Below are positions 33,345-45,652 of a stretch of DNA of 64,000 nt, one piece after another. Numbering within the stretch: position 1 is the stretch's first letter; each line of letters begins with the position of its first letter. This stretch comes from Vesta saturnalis. Taxonomy: Eukaryota; Arthropoda; Insecta; Coleoptera; Lampyridae. The notes under the pieces are model-generated. The model saw nothing but the letters and a program-made list of their open reading frames with translations, was not told the DNA's origin and searched no databases. Made by a program: the position numbers and the translations under genes. Location: assembly GCA_036346205.1 (NCBI GenBank), contig JARFJB010001594.1, positions 3,395,501-3,459,500 on the forward strand, given 5' to 3'.

Positions 33345-34132
33345 TATTTTAGGGCAATGAATGAATAGCCGCTCGATAGCTTGGTTATGTTCATATTTTA
33401 TGATGATCCTTAAGTAACCAAAGAAATTGGTTATGTAATAACAGATACAGAAAATTTAAATATACATGTATTGTTTTTCAAAATTCAATCAAAAACAATG
33501 AAAAACTGGTGAGAACCTTTGCGAAATCAAGGAAAATCTTGGATATACTCAGAAGGGGTTCAGAACAAAACGCGAAACGTTGGAGATTTTAGAAAACACG
33601 TAAATCATTAAAAACAAAAGAAAGAAAATATTGAACTTACCCTTATACCCACTGTCTTTAAAAAAGGGTGAGCGTAACGAAAAGAGTTTTTAGGAAAATT
33701 ATATGTTGTAATATGGCAAAGTTAGAATATGATTCGAAACGCAACTATATGCAAAAAGACATATTTTTAGAAATTATTAGTGAAATTTTTCACTATAGGA
33801 ATGTCGAGGAACAAAAACGGAACTATCTAATTAGTAGTCCTTAATTAACGTGTACGAAGTTCTTGTGATTTGAAAGTCACGATTTTGATGGATATAAATT
33901 TAGATCCGTACTTGCCCTTTAAATTGGAAATTATGTGGTTTCCTGAAACCTACGTTATCTTCGTGTTGTACTGCGAGTATCAGAAATCAATATCAAAGTT
34001 GGCTCAGTATATATATATCGAGTGTATAAAGACGTCATACGCAATTTAAGGTACTTCCTTTTTAAACAGTTGAAAGCGAATATTCGCGAAAACGAAAATT
34101 GATTTAACGGAACCAAGTTTTAGATATATACA

Positions 34133-34136
<4 letters not shown>
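33345..34136. other. AT-rich non-coding stretch
   Basis: Nothing recognised. Confidence 0.4.
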
Positions 34137-34187
<51 letters not shown>

Positions 34188-34196
34188 TATTCAATA

Positions 34197-34254
<58 letters not shown>
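34137..34254. repeat. (TG)n and (TA)n microsatellites
   Basis: About 22 TG units to 34181, then a 19-base spacer and about 27 TA units to 34254. Cys/Val- and Ile/Tyr-rich open frames here are translations of the repeat. Confidence 0.97.
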
Positions 34255-34257
<3 letters not shown>

Positions 34258-34559
34258 ATAAAACATCCACAACCCTTTCCAGTTTTTCTCGAGTTAAAAG
34301 TATTTACACACGACTAGCATTTTCTTTGGAAAAATTTTGTAGAAGGGGAACACCCTCGTCAATTTTGAATTATGTAGGTTTTTCCGGTGAGGCTGTATGT
34401 AGGAAATCACGTTTTGTCAGATTCGATTTTGATGGGGTCACAATTTAGAAAAATACTTTAATTATCGTGTCATCTCTTTCTTTTCTTTATCTAAATCATT
34501 CTTGATTTTTCAAATCAGCATATGTTCATAAACTTTTCGAAGGGTGAAAGGGGTTTAAG

Positions 34560-35150
34560 GTTGCCGCAGCGCCTGGCGCGCCACGGAATGGCCCGGATTG
34601 ATGAGACGGGGGTTAGACGTAACCCAAAAGCGCGTTGTCTACTCAGAGATTCTCAAAATTTTTGATTTTCATTAATCAATTGTAAATTAATTTGTTGACG
34701 TTTTTAATGCGTTTAATTGGATTAGAGTGAAAGTCGTGAGGCTCGAAGTGTGAAGGGTTGATGGTGGAGAGGTGTGATTATGTAGGGGTGGAGGTAAGGT
34801 GTGAAGCTGGTTTACTGTTCAGGCTCGTTATCAATGAAAGCGATATGAATTTTAAAGCGTAAAATGTTTTAAAGTACTGCTGGACGACGCGACCATGACT
34901 ATTGATTTGACGCAGACGACGCCGTGAGCAGACGGCCGACACGATGCTTCCGCGCCACCCCCATTTCGGGTACACCACGATGTTCTACACTTCTCGCTGT
35001 ACTTGTTATGCATGTCAGTTTCGCTACTATCTCCAATTACGACTGTCATTTTATTAAAATGAAAATACAACAAAATCTAATTAATCGAAGAAACTTCGGA
35101 TACGAGTACGAGAAAGTTTGTCATCTCAGGTAAGTGTGTGCCCGTATAGG
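34560..35150 (+). other. CpG-rich patch with a candidate host exon and splice donor
   Basis: Two CpG-rich blocks stand out from AT-rich surroundings: about 34560-34640 and 34880-34990. A plus-strand frame is open from about 34924 to 35133; a Met at 35010 would give MHVSFATISNYDCHF. The frame runs into CTCAG|GTAAGTGTG at 35128, a consensus 5' splice donor. It could be a 5' exon of a host gene, but I recognise no domain and see no downstream exon. It could equally be part of an unrecognised repeat. Confidence 0.25.
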
Positions 35151-36334
35151 ACAGAAGAGCGAGTTCAACAGCCTGTTAAGACCGCGAATAACACACAAGT
35201 TGAACCGTCTACAAGAGGTCTACTTGAAAATCTACCTGTTCGATGCCTTACAGATAGATAGATGCATTAACGCCGAAAGAGATTAAAACATTTACGTAGG
35301 AAGCCGAGCATTACAATCACGCCCTTATTTTTTTAACTTAAAAACTTTGCAACTTTTACATTCAATTCCCCAAAATCACGTTAATTTAATAAAATTCAAT
35401 ATGAATTTGAAAGTAACCCTTGTTTAAAATAAAGATGCTGTGTTGCGTTTTCCTCGAAAACGGTTAGCCATGCTTCCTGGAACACAGACGAAGTAGATTC
35501 GAAGGAATAGTCTAAGATTATACTGCCTTATCGTGCAAATAGTACACCAAACTATAACAGATAGAGTAATTTTTTCTTAGAATTACGCTTTCTAGGGGTG
35601 GACTGATGAGGGGATTATGGAAAAGTGGGACATTCTGATTAAACTAAGGGTTAGAAAGTTAGGAAATTATTCATGTAGGGTTGCAAGCGTCACGCTTTAG
35701 CTTGTTGATCGGGAGATTACAAGTTTATTTATCATTTAGTTGATTCGATTCTAATATCACCTTTTTCGGTAATTCAAACCGCATTTTGAGTATAAGAAAG
35801 AGATGTTTTTAAGATTTTTGGGAATTTTAGAGTTCAATGGAAGAATATTTATTTGTCTCAGAAGTACTTCAATGACATTTGGTTTAACTGAAAGGATCTA
35901 AGTAGGTTTTTCATCCCAGCTTCCGTGTGTCGAAAAAAATGTATCTATGTAGAGTTCCGCTTTCGCTATCTATATATGAGGAACTAATAAATATATACAG
36001 GGTGTTGCTAAATTCTATCAACAACGATTCACAGTAAAATTTGAAATAACGATAAAAAATGTAAGCTCCTCAAGCATTTCGTTTTTAAAACATGGTGTTA
36101 GGTGTTAAAGCTTAAAAATAAAATCGTTTTTCTCTTAAACTCATAACGACTTCACTTTTATTTTTATAATTTGGTGAACAGGTTTCTTTTAAAATGCTCA
36201 AATTCTGACACAAAATCTATTTTGGACCCCCCCCCCAGATTCTTTTTTAATTCTGCATTGATTAGTAGAAAACGCATAACCTTTGGCTATGTTAAATTTA
36301 GCCATAAATGAATAATGACCTAATTTTTATTAAT
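35151..36334. other. AT-rich non-coding stretch with one transposon-like end
   Basis: No gene. TATACAGGGTGTTGC at 35996 looks like a mariner-type terminus; its partner was not found. A run of nine or more C lies near 36227. Confidence 0.4.
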
Positions 36335-36550
36335 TTATTACAAGTTTTGTTATGAGCGAATCAGTTCAAAGGTAAATATATAATTATAGTTCTACATACA
36401 TAAACACAACATTTACATCGATTCTGGCTTGAATCTCGATAGCCTGGTTGGTTAGCGCGGTAGTCTAGCAAAGTACAGGTCGTAGGTTCAAATCTTACTC
36501 GAGGTAAACTTTTTATTTATGTATTTAATAAAATTAATAATAATTTTTAA
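36335..36550 (+). repeat. dispersed repeat with a tRNA-like core (copy 2)
   Basis: Shares upstream (AAGTTTTGTTAT, TTCAAAGGTAAATAT, GGCTTGAATCTCGAT) and downstream (ATTTATGTATTTAATAAAAT) sequence with the copy at 22075-22310. Confidence 0.6.
36433..36506 (+). tRNA. degenerate tRNA-like sequence related to 22116-22189
   Basis: The acceptor ATCTCGA/TCGAGGT and T arm (GTAGG-TTCAAAT-CTTAC) persist with one T-arm change. The D stem is changed (GCCT replaces GCGC) and the anticodon stem has a G-G mismatch (GTAGT/AGTAC). The loop CTAGCAA is the same. Likely a repeat-borne pseudo-tRNA. Confidence 0.55.
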
Positions 36551-37070
36551 TTGTTATTAATTAATCTCTTGTCAGTTTGGTAGTCCATAACTTATGTTTG
36601 TGTTTTTAACTGCAGATCATCTCAAAAACGCTTAACTTGAATATACTCGAAGATTTTGAGTTTTCTATTCGGAAATAAACAAGGAATTGGAAAAAAAACA
36701 GGGGGGGTGGGCGGACTTTTTAATGTCCTTTAGTTCAAAAACTAAGCGCCTGACGACCTTACATATGTATTCTCATTTTATCAGAGCGTTATATATACAG
36801 GGTGATTCACGTAAACTGTTTGTAAGAATATTACGAAAATTATAGAACTTATAAAAAAATGTTTAACACAAAAGTTATTCGTGTGCGTAAATGCAAGTTT
36901 AGTGTCCCAAGGTACCCTATCTTTAAAAGTGTAATTTGAACTTATTCGCAATAATGCAAATTCAAAAACAAAACAATCTCTAAGGGATATGTCTTGACTA
37001 TACTAACAATAAAGCTACTATTTCTCAAATTAATTACTTGCGTTACATTGACTTTCCTGGCAACAATTAA
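36551..37070. other. non-coding with one transposon-like end
   Basis: TATACAGGGTGATTCACG at 36795 resembles a MITE terminus (compare 32581). No partner or gene was found. Confidence 0.4.
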
Positions 37071-37074
37071 TAAA

Positions 37075-40025
37075 ATTTTACATTTTTTTTTATGGTTGTG
37101 GACCTGAACAGGCTAAATTTGGCCTATCGTGCTAAAGCACTCAGGAACACTTAGGAGGATGGATAGAGGGATAATTAATTGCCAATCGATGCCTATGAAC
37201 AGCTACCTTAAATTTTCTCACATCATAAGTGAGAGGAATGCAGGAACTAGGGAGATCATTCCAGAGTTTAGAAGCCGTGTAGAAAAATGTGGATTGCGCC
37301 CGTTTGGTACGACAAGTGGAGATTTGTACTGCATACTGATGATGTGAATGAGCGAACCGAGTGTTTCTCGCAAAAATAGCCCGCTATGGTATCAAAGAAT
37401 ATAATTCAGCAGCACAATAGCCGTTGTAATAACGATAATACAAAGAAAGAACTGAAACCATCCTTCTATGCGCAAGGGACTGTATGTGAGAAGTTAAGGA
37501 CAGGTCATTTATAAGCCTAATCGCTCTTTTTGAATACGATCAACGATATCGAGAGCGTATTGGGGAGCACTAACCCAGAGGTGAGAATTATATTCCAGAT
37601 GAGGCCGAATTTGGGCCTTATACAGCAGAAGGAGTTGTCGAGAGGTAAAGTACTGCTTAGATCTGTACAAAAGCTATTTTACGAGCAGCTGTTTTGGTAG
37701 CTGACAGAAGATGGTCAACCCATGAGAGATTTGAAGATACAGTCATACCCAACAGAGCAATAGAGTCTGAAAACTTAAGAACTGAGCCATTCATACTTAG
37801 AACAGGAAATGATCGTTCTTTTTTGACGGACACAAGGCAACACTGAGTTTTGTTAGCATTACATTTAACTAGATTATTGCTTCCTCATTCGAGAATACGT
37901 TGAATATCTTTGTTGATTGAATTTGCCATGTCAGCTTTAATTTGTTGATTTGACATAGAAGGTGGATTATCACTATGAGTAGACTGAGATGAACTACAGT
38001 GAAGAGTGCTATCGTCAGCAAAGCAATGGATGGGGTTAGTTGTTGAAGAAATAAGGTCATTTATGTACAGCAGAAAAAGTGTAGGCGCTATAACGGATCC
38101 CTGTGGTACGCCCGCGTTAATGCCAACTTCTTTTGAAAAAAAAGCCATCAACTACGACACGTATTCGTCTTTTATCAAGGAAACTAGAAACCCAGTTGGT
38201 GAGCGTATCATTCAACCCAAACGAGGTGAGTTTGGCAAGTAAACATTTATGCCAAACTTGGTCAAATGCCTTTGAGATATCTAAAGCGACTACAACTGTT
38301 TCACCGGACTGCTCTACTGTATTGTTCCAAACTTGAGTCACATATGAAAGAAGATCACGTGTTGAACAACTTTGCCTAAACCCATATTAGTGGCCACTAA
38401 GGAGTTTGTTAGTTTCAAGGAACGTGAGCAATTGCTAATTGATGGCTTTTTCCATGATTTTAGACAAAATGGAAGTGATGGCAATTGGTCGGTAGTTTGA
38501 GGGATCGGTCTTATCGCCTTTTTTGGGAGTAGATTGAACATTTGCTAACTTCCATGAAGAAGGGAATTCTCCAGAAGACATAGAGATCGTATAGAGCTTA
38601 GATAGGACTGGTACTAGTTCGGGGGAACATTTCTTTAAGACAATAGCTGGGATACCGTCTGGACCAGTCGCCTTATTGAGATCAAGCCTACTGATGATCG
38701 ATTCCAAGAGCTTGTACCGAAAATGAATTGGTTTCATAGCGTATGAAGAAGAGTTGACTAGGGCCACATCTTTTCCAGAATCATTGAGGCATGAGTTTGA
38801 TGCAAACAAATCCACAAAAACATTGACTTTGTCTACAGAATCAGCAACTACCGATCCGTCAATAGATATCAGGGGGGTAAATGAAGATGTTCCAAAGTTT
38901 TTACTAATGGCTTTAGCTAAAGACCAAAATTTACGACTGCCTAAAGGAGATGTAGCTATTTCATTGCATTTTCGTTGTTCGAACAACTTTTTAGTTTTAG
39001 TGATGACACTTTTGCAGATATTTCTAGCACCAACGTATTCTATATGACTGTCGGCCGCTTTATTAGATTTCCATTTAATGTAATATTTATTTTTTAAAGA
39101 TATTGCATCAGCACAAGCCTTATTGAACCAGGGTTGCGAACGTGAATGACCTATACGGTACTGTTTTTTGGAAATGTAATATTCCATTCCCATGAGGATG
39201 ACTTCAGATACTGAAAGAGCGATGTCCGAAGAAGAGGACGACTTAAAGCAATATCCACGCCATGGAAAGGTTGCAAAGAAATCCCGTAAATCACTCCATC
39301 GAGCTGACTTAAAGCACCACAAGGTTCTATTGGTTTTGCGAACAACAGTGGAATTAGGTACAGTAGAAATGATTTCTATTAGACAATGGTCGGAGAGACC
39401 TAAATGCGAAAGAACGGAAGTTTTATAAACAAGAGGGTTTGATGTAAGAAAGAGATCTAGAAGGTGTGGAGTATGGTTAGGGTTATCAGGGATTTTTGTG
39501 GGTTCAGAAATCATTTGTGTGAGACCACATGAAATAGCAAATGTTTCTGCACTATGACTAGCAGGATTTGTAGTAGACGAAAACTGAAGCCAATTAGAGT
39601 TATGAACATTGAAATCGCCTACAATTGAGATATCGCAAGATGGAAACTGAGACAGGAGATAGTCAACTTTCATACTAAGGTAATCGAAGAAACAATAACA
39701 GTAGAATTTCACAAAATTAGGACCAGAATGTTTAAACCAAATCACATCAAAATTTTATTTTCTGAGGAAGAAACCCTCTTGCAAGCAATTCTGTCCTTGA
39801 TGTAGGCACATACTCCTTTATATCGAAAGATAGAGTGAAGGTGGTATTGAGGAAATTGCAAATCGGGTGACTCGGAGCTTTCAGAGGAGACTTGTGTTTC
39901 AGATAGAAACAAAATATCAGGTTGTAATTGTTCAAGATGTTGGTCAATAGCATTAAGATTAGACCTGATACCGCAGATGTTGCAGTAGTGAATTATTTGC
40001 AAGTCTGATATTTAATTACTCGCAA
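37075..40025 (-). mobile_element. long non-LTR retrotransposon (endonuclease plus reverse transcriptase)
   Basis: About 2.9 kb on the minus strand, from an endonuclease start near 40020 to a 3' end with a short A-run near 37083. It contains near-complete EEP endonuclease, RT and C-terminal domains in one degenerate ORF2. The upstream ORF1 and 5' UTR are not recognisable. Confidence 0.85.
37100..40020 (-). pseudogene. jockey/CR1-like ORF2: EEP endonuclease and reverse transcriptase
   Basis: The N-terminus (39742-40020) reads LQIIHYCNICGIRSNLNA...FLSETQ, the Asn and Glu motifs of the endonuclease. After a 1-base shift near 39745 a 436-codon frame (38435-39745) carries VGDFNVHNSNW and LSDHCLIE (endonuclease catalytic residues). 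It then enters RT with LNKATGPDGIP and PKKGDKTDPSNYRPIAI. Two in-frame stops (near 38436 and 38387) precede GFRQSCSTRDLL and ALDISKAFDQVWH. A frameshift in a T8 run (about 38136-38143) is followed by GVPQGSVIAPTLF and the catalytic FADDSTLH (near 38020). The thumb and C-terminus follow with FYTASKLWNDLPSS near 37280. Few lesions over 2.9 kb suggest a relatively young copy. Confidence 0.88.
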
Positions 40026-41262
40026 ACCTTCAAAAGAATTGGCCCTCTAGTGGTAAGCTACGCCGTGTTGTATGAATGAGATAGGCTTGGATGTGTTGCA
40101 TCATGTGCGACAGGTGAACAATGAAACTACTCAAATTGGAATTAACGAGCTTTGCGTAATGATGCTTCAACCCATTAATTTACTAAGTTGGGAAAGAACC
40201 ACCAAGAAAACGCAATTTATTAATAAATAAGTAATTGAATAAGTACATTAATAAATCAAACAACAAAAAAAACAATGGAAAGGTTCATATATAACAAAAC
40301 ACCATTAAATCCGGTTAAAGTGCGTACAAAATTCAAAAATTAAATAACAAAAAAAATGAAAAACAGTTTAGCAACACATAAACACAAAAAACCAATCTAA
40401 TCACACCCACAATTGTGTCATGAATAAATAAGAATAAACATTGTAATACCAAACATGTAGCCCTTATGCAACCTTCATGCCGGTCTTTACGTAAATAAGA
40501 AAATAATAAGGCAGATTGCAATACACATAAAATATAAGAAACAGGTAAAATAATCTAACTGCAAGTAGTTTAACTACACTTAGACAAGAACAAAAAAATA
40601 GGAATTTACACATACACAATTATATAGTGAATAATAAAACCGCAAAATCCATACGTAAAGTTAAAATAAATTACATATAAAGAGAAATTAGTTCGTAGAC
40701 AAACAATTCTAAATAAGCCGACTGAATCAAAGACAAAAAAAAAACTCATTAAAAAAAAACCTTGCCAGGGTAAGGTGTAAATAAATCATAATAATGTGAC
40801 CGGTAACCGATTCGCAAGTTTGAGTGACTGCGTTAGAAAATACCGCATCCCTTTCTCAGCTTACACATTCAACTATACAATACAATAAGAACGAGCTCGT
40901 TTAACAGTAAAGATGGAATTTGAAAAGTTTTTAATGTCATCTGGACCCGTGTCTGTAAACCTCGGTCTCGTTTATAACGAATTAACGGAGGTCTATAGTG
41001 CCACATTTTGTCCACGCATTACTTCCTCTACACAAATATTAATAAACAGTCAACAATGCTAAGTCATACTAGCAATGAGGTAGGGCACGGTACTGCTTGA
41101 AGCGGACTCCTTTTATTTTAACAGATTTCAACTAATGAGCCTGCGTCGTAATTAAATAGATACCTCTTGCAAGGCAGTGATTGATTTTCAATAGGTTACA
41201 TAGGCTTTTTGAATTGTTTGCTGCGAGCTTAATTTAAATTAAAATACCTACTTACGTTTGAA
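40026..41262. other. AT-rich non-coding stretch
   Basis: The first part may be the 5' region of the retrotransposon. No other gene or repeat was recognised. Confidence 0.4.
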
Positions 41263-42308
41263 TGGTACATAGAACCATGGTAGAATCCTGATCCTAAAAA
41301 TCAGTACGATTTGCCCAAATATGACCTTAATAAAATGTTGATAATTAAGAAGTTACAGGCAGGGTGTTAAAGTTGAAATTGATTGAATTGTTAATGGCTC
41401 TAACTTTTTTAATACCCTGTATTTTTGTACTAAATTTAGTGGAAAGTTTTACTGACCTAAGGCGTACCCAACCGTAGAACAATATATTAAATCGCTTTTA
41501 CCAGTGGCGTACAACATAAATGATAAACCCTTTCACCTCTCCTGAATATTACGCCACTGTGCAAATATCAATTTCAACTATAAATTTATATTTTCCAATG
41601 TCTTGTACGTAAAATATGTACTCTTGTTGAAAACCCATAAACTGGATAATTCTCGAGATATTAACCATTAAAGAGGTAATTTTAACTTTTATGCCTGCCT
41701 ATCCATAGTACATTTGGTAGTAGGTCAGTATTGCTGTGTTTACAAATCATTATTTTGGCATTAAAATTGTTCACTCTTGTTCAGAATAATAAAATAAAAA
41801 AATAATAATAATAAGACATGGTTTTGGTTTTTAGTACCAAATGTACTGTGGATAGGTTGAAAAATAATCACTGTGTTTTTATCTCTTTAATGGTTAATAT
41901 CTCGATAATGTTTCACTTGACGATTTCTTAACAAGAGCACATATTTTATGTACAAGAGATTGGAGAATCTGAATTTATAGTTGAAATTGATATTCTCACA
42001 GTGGCGTAATATTTAGGAGGGGTGAAGGGTTTAAAACTCATGTTGTACGCCACTGGCAAAAGCAATTTCACATATTGTTCTATGGTTGGGTGCATCTTAG
42101 GTCAGTAAAACTTTCCACTAAATTTAGTACAAAATACAGGGTATTAAAAAGTTAGAGCCATTAACAATTTAATAATTTTCAACTTTAACACCCTGTAACT
42201 TCTTAATTATCAACATTTTATCAAGGTCATATTTGGCAAAGCGTCATAATTTTAGGTCAGGATTCTACCATGGTTCTATATGCCATTAATTATGCGACAC
42301 CCTGTATA
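41263..42308. mobile_element. large foldback element with ~450-bp inverted arms
   Basis: The left arm (about 41263-41730) starts ATGGTACATAGAACCATGG. The right arm (about 41825-42290) is its inverse over essentially the whole length, including internal CAGGGTGTTAAAGTTGAAA and CAGTGGCGTAA motifs. The right end finishes GCGACACCCTGTATA. The corresponding left TATACAGGGTGTCGC is missing, so the left terminus is lost. No coding content. Confidence 0.88.
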
Positions 42309-43534
42309 GCGACTCGTTTAATTATACGGCCACTTTTTATTTTGTGAAAAACTGACATTAAAAACTACGCAGAAAACCAAAAAAAAAAAAACAAATTCGC
42401 GGTTTTAGTTTTACTTAATGTACACGCTACAATATTTATAGACAGAAGGGTTTACATTTAGGGTTTGTTATTAAACAATCAGATCAATCCGACCTAAATC
42501 GAACTCGTAACTGCAACAACTCGTTTTTACTCCCCAAATCAAACCCCATTGTTAAAAGTTATAAAAAGAAACAGAAATATTACGTGGGAATATTTTCATA
42601 TTTATTACTAAAATAAATATCAATTTTTAAAATATACATTCGTCTGTAACAAACTGTATAGGTCTAGAATTTCCTAGTAACAAACAAGATGTCTTTTGAT
42701 TTGCGGTATGTTCCTGTATAATTAATTACTAACTGCGACGTTGTTACCCCCAAAACGTGCGTATGGAAATTTTCAACGATTCGACACACTGTTTTCGGTA
42801 AAAGCAGTTTCGACAGAACACCTGTTATCTACCCCAACATATGTTTACTTATAATTACATACCTACATGCAAATATTTCTTATGTAAAATACATAAAATA
42901 AAATATCCCGAAAAACTTTATAAAATTACAAGTTATTATCAAGATATTTAAACCCATTAATTATCTTTTCTTTCCCGGTAACAATTGCGATTTGAAAATG
43001 TTTATTGTAATAATAAAATTTTCTCGGTCCGCTACCTACACATGTTTTTAAACTTTCAATGGTTTATCCACTGACACTATTAATATTATTTATTTTTATA
43101 AAATATTTGGTGTAGAACAACATCCAACGACCATCCAATTTTAATTATACAATCTCTTTTAAAATAAGTTCATTACGAAAATAGGCCACATTGTAAAAAC
43201 AAAAACAATAATCTATGGCAAACTGACGTTTAAAACTGTATGTTCGATATAGGTTAACAGACTTCCAAATGGATAATACAGTTTAAGCATTATCAATCAT
43301 ATTTAATTTTTACACTTATTTCTCTTTATATTAAGAAACTTTATGAAGAAGTGTTACACGAAATTAAATTTTCTTTAAAAAATATGTCTACACATTTTCT
43401 TATAAAATTAATGGTTATTCAGATATTGAAAAAATTTAACACTTATATTCTACATTAGGAATTTTTTGCCGCTAAATTACGCGTCGTATCAAAAAATTGT
43501 ATAGAACATAATTAATCTACATGATTAAGTTGTC
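42309..43534. other. AT-rich non-coding stretch
   Basis: Nothing recognised. Confidence 0.4.
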
Positions 43535-44018
43535 TCTTTAAAAAGATACGCCCCTGTAAAAGTGGCCCCAAAAATCCTTTTTTTTTTATTATCTTTGAAA
43601 CGGTTTAAGATACATAAATAAATTTAGATCACAAATACCTTTGATTAGGTCATAAAAGATCGTGTTGTTTTTAATATTTGGTACAGGAGCGTCGCTAAAG
43701 AGGGGGGGGGTGCCACTTATTTTGCCCCCAAACTTTTTGTATGGGGATATTTTCAATTTTTTGGGTAAAAATAATATTTTTTAAACAATTTGCCAAAAAA
43801 GAAGATGCTCTTGTTGAAAGTCAAAAAAATTACTGGTTTTGGAATTATCTGAGGTTTTAACATATTGTACCTAAAATAAAAGAAATATTGAGTTAATTTG
43901 ATTTACTTGAATTTAAGTAGGCTTAGACTGCAGACTCGCGATTTTTTTTCGTTTGACATATTGTTGGTGATAGTTTTGGTTTGTTTAACAAGTAATAACG
44001 CTTTTAAAAACTTTAAAA

Positions 44019-44885
44019 ATGAATATGTACACTAATAGTGACTATACCGATATGTTGTTAACATTAGAGGAATGTGATGGAAATGCTAAAGGAACGAAAA
44101 GAAGATATGCGGAAACGTTTCCGGATTCAAAAACATTTTTGAATTTCGTGAGGCGGTGCCGTGAGACTGGAACCTTTAAACCAAAAAAGGTAAATTCTGG
44201 TAGACCACGAGTGGCAAGAATTCCTCAAACAGAAGAAAATATTTTAAAACTGGTTGTTGCGGATCCTACGATAAGTGTAAGAAACGTGGCAAGTGTTTCT
44301 AGTGTACATCGTGTATTAAAAGAACAATTATTGCTCCCGTTTCACTACAGACAAGTTCAAGAATTATTGCCTGAAGATCTTTTTTTGAGAAGCGAATTAT
44401 AACAAGAAAAAATCAGACAGAACCCTGATTTTTTTACAAAATATTATTTTCACTGCTGAATCAACTTTTACTAGAGAAGGTATGTTTAATAGTCATAAAA
44501 GTCACTTCTGGTCAGAGGAAAATTCAAAGGTTAAACGTGTAACGCATTATCAACATAATTTTAAGTTGAATGTATGGGCTGCTTCAATAGGCAACCGCCT
44601 CGTTGAATTTTGGATAATCGTTTATTTCCGCTATTAGAAGATTTGCCCCTTGATCTACGAAGAAATACGGTTTTTATGCATGATGGTGATTCACCTCATT
44701 TCAGTAGACAAGCTAGAAGATGGCTCAACGAACATTTTCCAAATCGTTGGATTGGTCGAGGTGCTTATGCTCCTATCCACTGGCCACCAAGGTCCCCTGA
44801 CCTAAATCCCTTAGATTTTGATGTGTGGAGTTTAGTTAAAGAAAAAGTATATTCAAGGGAAATAAATTCCATTGAAGATTGTTAA
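44019..44885 (+). pseudogene. mariner-like transposase with DUF4817-type DNA-binding region
   Basis: The start at 44019 gives MNMYTNSDYTDMLLTLEEC, the opening of a DUF4817-like domain, then FLNFVRRCRETGTFKPK and NSGRPRVARIPQTEEN (helix-turn-helix linker). A stop at 44400 and frame changes follow. The first catalytic motif reads FTAESTFTREG near 44453 where DES is normal, so the Asp is replaced by Ala. After another shift (44610) HDGDSPHF holds the second acidic residue and WPPRSPDLNPLDFDVW the third. I count 43 residues between them, not the 34 of classical mariners or 41 of DD41D. The frame stops at 44885, short of the usual C-terminus. Confidence 0.85.
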
Positions 44886-45174
44886 TTCTCAAGAATCACG
44901 GCCATATGTTTTCACTAGAAAAACGTTAACGATTATGTATTCGTGAAAACGGTGGGCATATTCAATTTTTTTTTCTGTTTCTTTTTTTTATTATTTCCTT
45001 TGTCTGTTCTGTGTTAATGTGGTAGAATTAAAACCTTTTTTAAGTTCTAAATAATTTACAATATTTTTACCTCATAGTTTCTGAAACAATCATTATTCCC
45101 TGAGGTAGTTGGTTCTCACGCATAAAAACTATTAATTCTTTCATTTTAAAATAATTTATTAATTCGGTCTGCAT
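44886..45174. other. spacer between transposase and right arm
   Basis: Non-coding; it probably holds the unreadable transposase C-terminus and 3' UTR. Confidence 0.4.
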
Positions 45175-45589
45175 TACTTGCTAAAACCTCAAATAACTTC
45201 AAAACCAGTAATTTCTTGGGCTTTCAAGAGTATGTTTTTTGTGGCCAATTGTTTAAAAAATACTATTTTTACCTAAAAAATTAAAAATTTCCCCATACAA
45301 AAGTTTGGCGCAAATTAAGTGCCCCCCCCCCCCTTTAGCGACACTCCTATACAAAATATTAAAAATTTGTCAACACTATCTGTTATGACCTAATCAAAGG
45401 TATTTATGGCCTAAATTTCATTTATATATCTTAAACCGTTTCAGAGATAATAAAAAAGTGGATTTTTGGGGCCATTTTTACAGGGCCTTATCTTCTTAAG
45501 GAAGTCATTTTCGGACTTGTTTATTAACCACACTAACTTTATTTTTTAATATTCTATTTACCCTAGAAATTAGCGGAACGTTTTTGAAA

Positions 45590-45592
<3 letters not shown>

Positions 45593-45648
<56 letters not shown>
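45593..45648. repeat. (TA)n microsatellite
   Basis: About 28 TA units, ending exactly where the next element's inverted repeat begins. Confidence 0.97.

Positions 45649-45652
<4 letters not shown>

Larger units (their letters stand above)
43535..45500 (+). mobile_element. mariner-like element with ~325-bp inverted repeats
   Basis: The left arm 43535-43870 (CCCCTGTAAAAGTGGCCCC, then a G-run, then TTTTTAAACAATT) is mirrored at 45175-45500 (GGGGCCATTTTTACAGGGCC). A transposase pseudogene lies between. The arms are far longer than the ~28-bp ends of classical mariners. Precise termini and the TA duplication were not fixed. Confidence 0.88.

Noticed and set aside
34132..34448. Open frames rich in Cys/Val and Ile/Tyr
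   Set aside because: Translations of the (TG)n and (TA)n microsatellites.
36220..36240. C-run near a transposon-like end as a G-quadruplex regulatory site
   Set aside because: A single homopolymer run without the four-tract pattern; similar runs lie in the transposon arms at 43700 and 45325.
38435..39745. 436-codon open frame as a host gene
   Set aside because: It carries EEP endonuclease and RT motifs of a non-LTR element and joins further RT motifs across stops and a frameshift.
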